This document shows, piece by piece, positions 22,868 through 27,533 of a stretch of 27,533 nucleotides of DNA; the stretch's first letter is position 1, and each line of letters opens with the position of its first letter. Origin of the DNA: CAZADA01 sp964483775 (GTDB lineage Bacteria > Pseudomonadota > Alphaproteobacteria > Caulobacterales > Maricaulaceae). The notes under the pieces were generated by a model. It was given only the letters and a program-made list of their open reading frames with translations. It had not been told where the DNA came from and made no database searches. The DNA is taken from NCBI GenBank assembly GCA_964483775.1, contig CAZADA010000027.1, positions 1 to 27,533 of the forward strand, read 5' to 3'. Both the position numbers and the translations under genes were made by a program.

Positions 22868-23206
22868 CTAGGCCCCCAGTCGACCCGCATTGACAAACAT
22901 GTTGACCGCAAACACCAGCGTCGCCATGCCGCCTGACACACGAAAAAACATGGCTTCAAGGTTCGAGGCGCGCAACATGGACGGCAGCACGGTGCCCGCC
23001 GCAACCCCGAGCAAAGGAAGCCCGCCCAAGCCGCGAAACATGACGATGAATGAATAGGCGACATAGTCTTCGAGCTGCGCGCCGCGCAGACTGGCGAAGG
23101 CGTAAATCAAACAGGCCAACTGCACCACAAACAAGGCGAACAGGGCGTTCAAGCCACCCTGCCCCAACCACATCAGGTTGGCCCATAATCGCCGAAGTCG
23201 GCTCAT
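22868..23206 (-). CDS. Small integral membrane protein, WLGQG type (112 aa)
   Basis: Not assigned to a known family. Three to four predicted membrane helices: about 20-40 (NALFALFVVQLACLIYAFAS), a shorter one around 48-75, and about 90-107. A W-L-G-Q-G motif precedes the first helix at about residues 13-17, as in the protein encoded at 25304-25726. The ATG at 23206 is directly preceded by a GTG (23209) that shares a base with the PIN gene's stop (TAGTGATG), so the two are translationally coupled. The end is TAG. No polar active-site pattern was visible. Confidence 0.7.
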   Translation of the reverse strand: MSRLRRLWANLMWLGQGGLNALFALFVVQLACLIYAFASLRGAQLEDYVAYSFIVMFRGLGGLPLLGVAAGTVLPSMLRASNLEAMFFRVSGGMATLVFAVNMFVNAGRLGA

Positions 23207-23208
23207 CA

Positions 23209-23691
23209 CTAGACCACCTCCACTCCGATCCGGCGCGCCGCATCCCGCATCGCCCGATCACGCGTCGCCAAGTGTGCGCGCGTCCGCAGCGCCAGCTCGA
23301 CATACGCAGCATCCTTTACCGTCAGCCCGGTTTCACCGGCAAGCGCGCGAGCTGCTGCGTAATCAGACGCCGCCCCTTCGGTATCGTACGCGATCGCCAG
23401 ACCGTCGAAAAAGGCGGCGAACCACTGCGCCCGTCGCTCAGACAGTCGTCGCCCGCCCGAGCGGCGTGCAATCACACCAACCACTTCCTCGCGAAGCAAG
23501 TCTGGCGCCTGCGCCCCCTCTCGCCGCACCCGCAACAGCAAACGCCGCGAACTGGCGGGGATCATCCGCCCAAAACACCATCCCAGAACGATGTTCGCAT
23601 CGAGAACCAAAGGCGCAGCACGCGATGGGGCCGTGGGCGAAGAGCCCTCTTGCTGTGAGGGACAGGCTTTGAGGGCGCGCGCACGCCTCAC
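23209..23691 (-). CDS. PIN-domain protein, VapC-like nuclease
   Basis: About 160 residues from a GTG at 23691 that overlaps the upstream TGA (GTGA). A TTG just before VLDANIV is an alternative giving about 133 residues, closer to the VapC norm. PIN landmarks: first acidic residue in LVLDANIVLGWCF, an acidic residue in LLREEVVGVI, then GLTVKDAAYVELALR and LATRDRAM, the four-acid metal site of VapC RNases. The longer N-terminal region (RRARALKACPSQQEGSS) is low-complexity. No VapB-like antitoxin precedes it; the upstream gene is a polytopic membrane protein. It may be an orphan toxin or domesticated RNase. Frames reaching up to 24246 are shadows of the upstream gene. Confidence 0.75.
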   Translation of the reverse strand: MRRARALKACPSQQEGSSPTAPSRAAPLVLDANIVLGWCFGRMIPASSRRLLLRVRREGAQAPDLLREEVVGVIARRSGGRRLSERRAQWFAAFFDGLAIAYDTEGAASDYAAARALAGETGLTVKDAAYVELALRTRAHLATRDRAMRDAARRIGVEVV

Positions 23692-25157
23692 CCGGGCGCC
23701 GTCGTGACACGCCCAGCCGCATCCCAACGCCTGGCGGACACAAACAAGGCCGTCAGAGCCGCAACAAACATGACCACGAACGGCGCCAACAACCAACCTG
23801 GACCAATCCCCAGCGCCCGCGCCGGCATGATGCGCACATTCATCTCCAACAGTCGCGCCAGCGTCCATTCGAACAGAGGATAGGCGTGGTAGCTCGGCGC
23901 GAACATGCTTGTCGCCGCACTCAACATGCCCACCGCGACGCTTGACCCAAGCAGAACGATGAACACCCGTTTCAGCCGCCCACTGGCCTCCCGCCAGGCC
24001 AGTCCGAGAAAGAGCGTAAGAAAGGGCAAAGCTGGCGTCAGGTGGCGAGGACCCGTCGAAGCGCCGCCATGCCAATAATAGTAAGACGCGTTGAGTAAGA
24101 GCGTGACCAGAGAAGCCAACAAACAGACCACAATCAAAGAACGGAACTGAGGGAAACGCCAACCAAGCCAAAAGCCAATCGGAGTGATGACAAGAACAGG
24201 CGCCACCCACAGCACTCCCCGATAGCTCCCGAAAACGATCTCCCAAATGACATTGATCTTTGGATAGGTAAGTCCCAAAACGCCTTCATCCATGCCTTCA
24301 AAGCCGACCACACCTTGATAGCCCACCTGGAAAGGGTGACCAAAAGCAATGAGGTTATAGCCAATCAACATCGACAGCGCGACCGCGGCCCCAACCGCAC
24401 CCCAAAGCAGTGCGCCCCCGCGTTCAACCCATGTCCAATCGCGTAATTGATAAAGAGCAAACAGACCAATGATAAAGCCAGGCAATGCGGCCGTATGCTC
24501 GACAACAAACGCAGAACCCAAGCACAACCCCCCAAGACCCGCAAATATATGGCGGTCACGTGAACTGCGATTGGGTTCTGTGGCCGTTACGATGGCGGCG
24601 AAGGCCAAGAATAATAGGGACGCTGCGGCAGCGTGACCAAAGAAGGTGGTGGCCCACCCCCACATCGGAGTGGCGAACCCAAAAGCAACTGCAGAAACAA
24701 GCCCTGCAGTATGGCTTACAAGCAATCGGCTCGCGAGCAAGTACATGACTGATACCGCAAGCGCCGTCAAAAGTCCGGAGGACAACCAAGAACTCAGCCG
24801 CGTAGATCTCTGCATAAACGAACGAAATTCAACATCTTGGAATGTGTAGTCCATATCCTTGATGTCTTTGTCCGAAGCAACCGAAACAATCGCGACCGGG
24901 CCAAGAGCCATAATGGTCATGCCAGGAGCTTTATCAGTGACGTAGTGGTCGCCGAACTGAGCTTTATCGATTGTCAAATGAGCAAATTCATCAATAGTGG
25001 CGTCGCCGTCGTGGACGAGAGAGATCGCGGCGAAAACCCGAGTTGTCGTGTTGGGCCCTGCAGGGCTTTGACTAAAGAAGCCGTAGGCAATCATAGACAG
25101 GGCGAACAAGGCGCCCGCCAACACCCAACGCCGATCAAGCGTCATTCCATCCGCCAT
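23688..25157 (-). CDS. Polytopic membrane protein, possibly GT-C glycosyltransferase-like
   Basis: About 489 residues from ATG 25157 (a TTG at 25181 and ATG 25145 are alternatives). About ten hydrophobic helices are visible, the first at about 12-30. After it comes a soluble loop with NTTTRVFAAISLVHDGDATIDEF and then DHYVTDKAPGMTIMAL. The pattern D-K-x-P-G followed by a helix resembles the first external loop of GT39/RgtA-like lipid-linked sugar transferases. Later landmarks: FGHAAAASLLFLAFAA, YYYWHGGASTGPRHLTPALPF. The middle of the gene uses visibly more A/T-ending codons than its neighbours, which may mean acquired DNA. The function is inferred from shape only. Confidence 0.72.
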   Translation of the reverse strand: MADGMTLDRRWVLAGALFALSMIAYGFFSQSPAGPNTTTRVFAAISLVHDGDATIDEFAHLTIDKAQFGDHYVTDKAPGMTIMALGPVAIVSVASDKDIKDMDYTFQDVEFRSFMQRSTRLSSWLSSGLLTALAVSVMYLLASRLLVSHTAGLVSAVAFGFATPMWGWATTFFGHAAAASLLFLAFAAIVTATEPNRSSRDRHIFAGLGGLCLGSAFVVEHTAALPGFIIGLFALYQLRDWTWVERGGALLWGAVGAAVALSMLIGYNLIAFGHPFQVGYQGVVGFEGMDEGVLGLTYPKINVIWEIVFGSYRGVLWVAPVLVITPIGFWLGWRFPQFRSLIVVCLLASLVTLLLNASYYYWHGGASTGPRHLTPALPFLTLFLGLAWREASGRLKRVFIVLLGSSVAVGMLSAATSMFAPSYHAYPLFEWTLARLLEMNVRIMPARALGIGPGWLLAPFVVMFVAALTALFVSARRWDAAGRVTTAPG

Positions 25158-25303
25158 GCTGCGCCCCACGCCGCTACCCAAATGTGGCCATCGTGATCAA
25201 GGTGCGGGTTTAGCGCAGCGCCCTGCGAACGCCAGGCTCACAGCGGCAAAATGCCAAGGATCTGCACATCGCCAAACATTAGTGCGCGCCACCCACCCCG
25301 CGA

Positions 25304-25726
25304 TCACGCGTTGGGAGACGGATCCGCGTCGCTGGCGCCCGTTTCGGCCGGCGACGCAGTCGTCGCGCGTCCGGCCCCACTCACCTCAATGACAATGATG
25401 AAAACGACCAGCAGGCCAAGCAGCGTCCCCATAAAGCGCATGCTGCCGGCCACATCCTTGATGGAGGCGAGCGACTTCATCAACCAGGCCCCGCCAAAGA
25501 TGAGCGACACCACAATCATGCCTGACACCATGAAGTCCGCAGCGGCGACCAGCGCGTTACGCTCAGGCTCGACCCGCCCCGCCACCATCACATAGATCAC
25601 AACGCCCACAAAAAAGAGCGCAGCGGCAACACAGGTCGTCAAGAGCCCCTGCCCGAGCCAAATGAAACTCATCTTGGCCCGCTCGCCTTTGCTCATGGCC
25701 TTAAAGACAGGATCAAACTCAGCCAT
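25304..25726 (-). CDS. Small integral membrane protein, WLGQG type (140 aa)
   Basis: 140 residues from ATG 25726, chosen because GAGGCGG lies just upstream. An in-frame ATG at 25771 is inside the neighbouring CDGSH gene and has no ribosome site. Three predicted helices at about 27-49, 62-83 and 97-117, then a polar, Ala/Ser/Asp-rich tail (ASPAETGASDADPSPNA). The cytosolic N-terminus has MSKGERAKMSFIWLGQG; W-L-G-Q-G directly before the first helix is shared with the protein at 22868-23206. Family and function not recognised. It probably belongs to the same transcript as the CDGSH and GST-like genes. Confidence 0.7.
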   Translation of the reverse strand: MAEFDPVFKAMSKGERAKMSFIWLGQGLLTTCVAAALFFVGVVIYVMVAGRVEPERNALVAAADFMVSGMIVVSLIFGGAWLMKSLASIKDVAGSMRFMGTLLGLLVVFIIVIEVSGAGRATTASPAETGASDADPSPNA

Positions 25727-25748
25727 CAGCCGCCTCGCCCCAACATCG

Positions 25749-26000
25749 CTAAAGCGCGCCGTGACTGCCATCACAAAGCGGCGACTTTTCGGTATGCTTG
25801 CAGGTGCAGAAAAACACCGTGCGCGTGGCTGGCGCTGTCCAGGCTGAGGGCTCAAACGGACAGTCCGGCGCCGTGTGGGATCCGTCGCAAAAGGGCTGCT
25901 TGCTCGATCGCCCGCAGGTGCACCACCAGTACGTCTCGCCCTCCTTGACATCGACGGGCATGGGTTCGCGCGCGGCGATAACGGGTTTGGCGTCACTCAC
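25749..26000 (-). CDS. Tandem CDGSH iron-sulfur protein
   Basis: 83 residues with two complete CDGSH motifs (C-x-C-x2-S/T-x3-P-x-C-D-G-x2-H type): C27, C29, C38, H42 and C65, C67, C76, H80. Each can bind a [2Fe-2S] cluster with three Cys and one His. In the second motif KHT replaces GRS before the third Cys, a usual variation. No membrane segment, so it is a soluble prokaryotic mitoNEET-like protein; the role is redox or cluster transfer by inference. The GTG start overlaps the stop of the GST-like gene (GTGA), indicating translational coupling. Confidence 0.9.
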   Translation of the reverse strand: MSDAKPVIAAREPMPVDVKEGETYWWCTCGRSSKQPFCDGSHTAPDCPFEPSAWTAPATRTVFFCTCKHTEKSPLCDGSHGAL

Positions 26001-26608
26001 AACGCCGTCTCGGCGGCTTGGCCCATCATCTTGGCCATGGCGGGGCGCGCCATCACACGACCGACATACGCCTCAAGCTCAGCGTCTTTGGGGAACATGC
26101 CGAAATTCATCGCCCAGCCCAACGTACTTGCGACCACAACGTCAGCGCCGGTGAACCAGTCGCCAAGCAAGTACGGGTCGGCCTTGGACAGTCTTTGCTT
26201 GAGCACATCAACCACCAGATCCACCGAACCCCAACCGGCCTGTTGACGGTCGATCTCGATCTTTGTGTTGGCCTGCATCATGGCGGCGTCCATCGCGCTG
26301 GTTTGGAACGCAACCCAGCGCAGAAACTCTCCCCTTTGCGGGTGGTCGATGGCCGGCGCGAGGTCGTTGGGTTCCTTGTACTTGTCACAGAGGTAGATCG
26401 TGATGGCGGTGACTTCGGTGACCACGACGTCGCCATCAGTCAGCGTTGGGATCTTGCCCATGGGGTTCAGCGCCAGAAACTCCGGCGAGCGCAGGGAGCC
26501 ATCCTCATAGCTCATATGCTTGAGCTCATAGGGACAGCCGATTTCTTCCAACAGCGCATGGATCATCACCGCGCGCGAATGGGGATTGTGGTAAAGTTGG
26601 ATCGTCAT
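25997..26608 (-). CDS. Glutathione S-transferase family protein
   Basis: 203 residues from ATG 26608, supported by GGAGGAGA just upstream. The N-terminal thioredoxin-like domain (1-80) reads TIQLYHNPHSRAVMIHALLEEIG, then LNPMGKIPTLTDGD with the cis-Pro and VVTEVTAITIYLCDKY, where E-V-T takes the place of the glutathione-binding E-S. The all-helical C-terminal domain (about 90-200) includes YLLGDWFTGADVVVASTLGWAM, with the conserved N-capping pattern T-x2-D. Substrate unknown. It is the first of a probable three-gene unit with the CDGSH and small membrane protein genes. Confidence 0.9.
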   Translation of the reverse strand: MTIQLYHNPHSRAVMIHALLEEIGCPYELKHMSYEDGSLRSPEFLALNPMGKIPTLTDGDVVVTEVTAITIYLCDKYKEPNDLAPAIDHPQRGEFLRWVAFQTSAMDAAMMQANTKIEIDRQQAGWGSVDLVVDVLKQRLSKADPYLLGDWFTGADVVVASTLGWAMNFGMFPKDAELEAYVGRVMARPAMAKMMGQAAETAL

Positions 26609-26668
26609 GGGCTGTCTCCTCCCGTCCAGGGTGTGTGCATGCAGGATGAGCGCAAGCCTGCCGAGCAA

Positions 26669-26977
26669 TCAAGCGTCTTCACGATCGCTGGCCGATCGCG
26701 CGGCGCGCGCGCGCACCACCCGTTGACGGATCCCAAACGCAAGCCCTGCGATCGCCATACTCAAACCCGACATGGCGGCGGCAAGTGTGACCCGCTCACC
26801 CGCAAATCCGGTCAGGCCCAGCACCGCTGAGAATGCGGGCAAACCCAGAACCAAACCGAGGCCCACCGCCCGCGCTCGATTGGTGGACGTCGCCCCCGCC
26901 AAGGCGGCGAGCGCCAGCACAGCGATGACGATGGCGAGCAACCGCCAATCGCTCAGAATGATGTCGACAACACTCAT
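26669..26977 (-). CDS. Small hypothetical membrane protein (102 aa)
   Basis: Not recognised. Three hydrophobic segments: about 12-30 (LLAIVIAVLALAALAGA), 37-55 (VGLGLVLGLPAFSAVLGL) and 64-82 (TLAAAMSGLSMAIAGLAFG), then a basic C-terminal tail rich in Arg (RQRVVRARAARSASDRE) that should stay in the cytoplasm. It lies between glyQ and the GST-like gene with a gap of about 60 bases on each side, so it is probably part of a longer transcript. The composition is normal for the region. Confidence 0.68.
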   Translation of the reverse strand: MSVVDIILSDWRLLAIVIAVLALAALAGATSTNRARAVGLGLVLGLPAFSAVLGLTGFAGERVTLAAAMSGLSMAIAGLAFGIRQRVVRARAARSASDREDA

Positions 26978-27039
26978 GGCCTCAGTCCCTATCGCGCTGG
27001 CTCTGGCCTGTCACGTCCGCGGCCGGGCGTCGATAGCCG

Positions 27040-27533
27040 CTAGTGGTCCCCCTCCACCCAAGCGGCGGCGCAGCCTTTGGCGAGGTCGCGAACGCGGGCG
27101 ATGAAGCTTTGCCGCTCGGTGGGGCTGATCACCCCGCGCGCATCCAACAGATTGAACAGATGACTTGCCTTCAAACACCAATCAAACGCCGGCAGCGGGA
27201 GCGGCGTGTCCAGCCCGAGCAGGTAAGAACACTGCTTCTCCGCCCCTTTGAACCAGTCATCGAGCATGGCTGTGTCAGCATGTTCAAAATTAAACGCTGA
27301 TTGTTGGCGCTCGTTTTCTAAGAACACATCGCCATAGGTCAGCGGAATTTCGGAACTTGGATTGTTGAACGGCAGATCATAGACATTATCCACGCCGAAC
27401 ACATACATGGCCAAGCGCTCAAGGCCGTACGTCAACTCTCCGGAGACAAGATCCACGTCGAGCCCGCCCACTTGTTGAAAATAGGTGAACTGGCTGACCT
27501 CCATGCCGTCGCACCACACCTCCCAGCCCAGGC
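27040..27533 (-). CDS. glyQ: Glycine--tRNA ligase alpha subunit GlyQ, N-terminus outside the window
   Basis: Catalytic subunit of the bacterial alpha2-beta2 glycyl-tRNA synthetase. The frame is open to the window edge: before the valine codon at 27519 it reads LGWE, matching the family sequence before W-x-x-G-MEVSQFTYFQQ, so 27519 is internal. About 164 C-terminal residues are present with VSGELTYGLERLAMY, LTYGDVFLENERQ, PAFDWCLKASHLFNLLDARGVIS and the terminal helix. No defects. Its beta-subunit partner, glyS, lies downstream and is interrupted. Confidence 0.97.
   Translation of the reverse strand, partial: LGWEVWCDGMEVSQFTYFQQVGGLDVDLVSGELTYGLERLAMYVFGVDNVYDLPFNNPSSEIPLTYGDVFLENERQQSAFNFEHADTAMLDDWFKGAEKQCSYLLGLDTPLPLPAFDWCLKASHLFNLLDARGVISPTERQSFIARVRDLAKGCAAAWVEGDH

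Noticed and set aside
23692..24246. Extended N-terminus for the PIN-domain gene
   Set aside because: It lies wholly within the upstream membrane protein gene in another frame and is Cys/Trp/Gly-rich nonsense; the GTG at 23691 overlaps the upstream stop and is more likely.
25727..25771. Earlier start for the small membrane protein at 25304-25726
   Set aside because: The ATG at 25771 lies inside the second CDGSH motif of the neighbouring gene and has no ribosome site, whereas 25726 has GAGGCGG upstream.

Overview
The window reads as a piece of an alphaproteobacterial chromosome, most like the Caulobacterales/Maricaulales/Hyphomonadaceae side of the class. The reasons are a high-GC, gene-dense layout, a heterotetrameric glycyl-tRNA synthetase (glyQ, glyS) next to ppdK, a purL-bolA-grxD neighbourhood, and a NadQ-type Nudix-like regulator beside nadA. 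No rRNA, tRNA, CRISPR array, transposase or phage gene was seen. The placement is inferred from gene content and protein motifs only.

Layout, left to right. 1-4.6 kb: 5'-truncated purL, a convergent MAPEG membrane protein, a glycine-rich unknown, then bolA, an aldo/keto reductase, grxD and a DUF427 gene. 4.7-6.1 kb: rimO. 6.1-6.9 kb: no protein gene, but a run of hairpins ending in a textbook intrinsic terminator, a candidate small RNA. 6.9-7.7 kb: a two-domain universal stress protein on the minus strand. 7.8-9.5 kb: an HD phosphohydrolase overlapping the NadQ-like regulator.

9.5-16.7 kb is the most unusual part. A perfect inverted repeat and a sigma70-like promoter precede nadA, and the de novo NAD pathway follows in one direction, but nadA and nadB are separated by seven tandem, divergent, paralogous secreted proteins of about 150-180 residues. 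They share a W near the mature N-terminus, a central Cys-bearing segment, a Y-x-P-D-x-F block, an M-x-G block and usually an Ile-Ser/Ala C-terminus. Their cysteines are gained and lost in matching pairs, which suggests two disulfides. I recognise no family; this is the best candidate for an undescribed system.

16.8-27.5 kb, all on the minus strand: a SleB-type cell-wall hydrolase, ppdK, glyS, a three-gene overlapping membrane protein/PIN/membrane protein group, a small membrane protein, a tandem-CDGSH protein, a glutathione-transferase-like protein, another small membrane protein, and the C-terminal part of glyQ. The glyS gene is interrupted by a 66-bp nested palindrome carrying two in-frame TAG codons. 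Removing exactly those 66 bp restores one continuous frame of about 715 codons. Six other genes here end in TAG, so amber reassignment is not the explanation.
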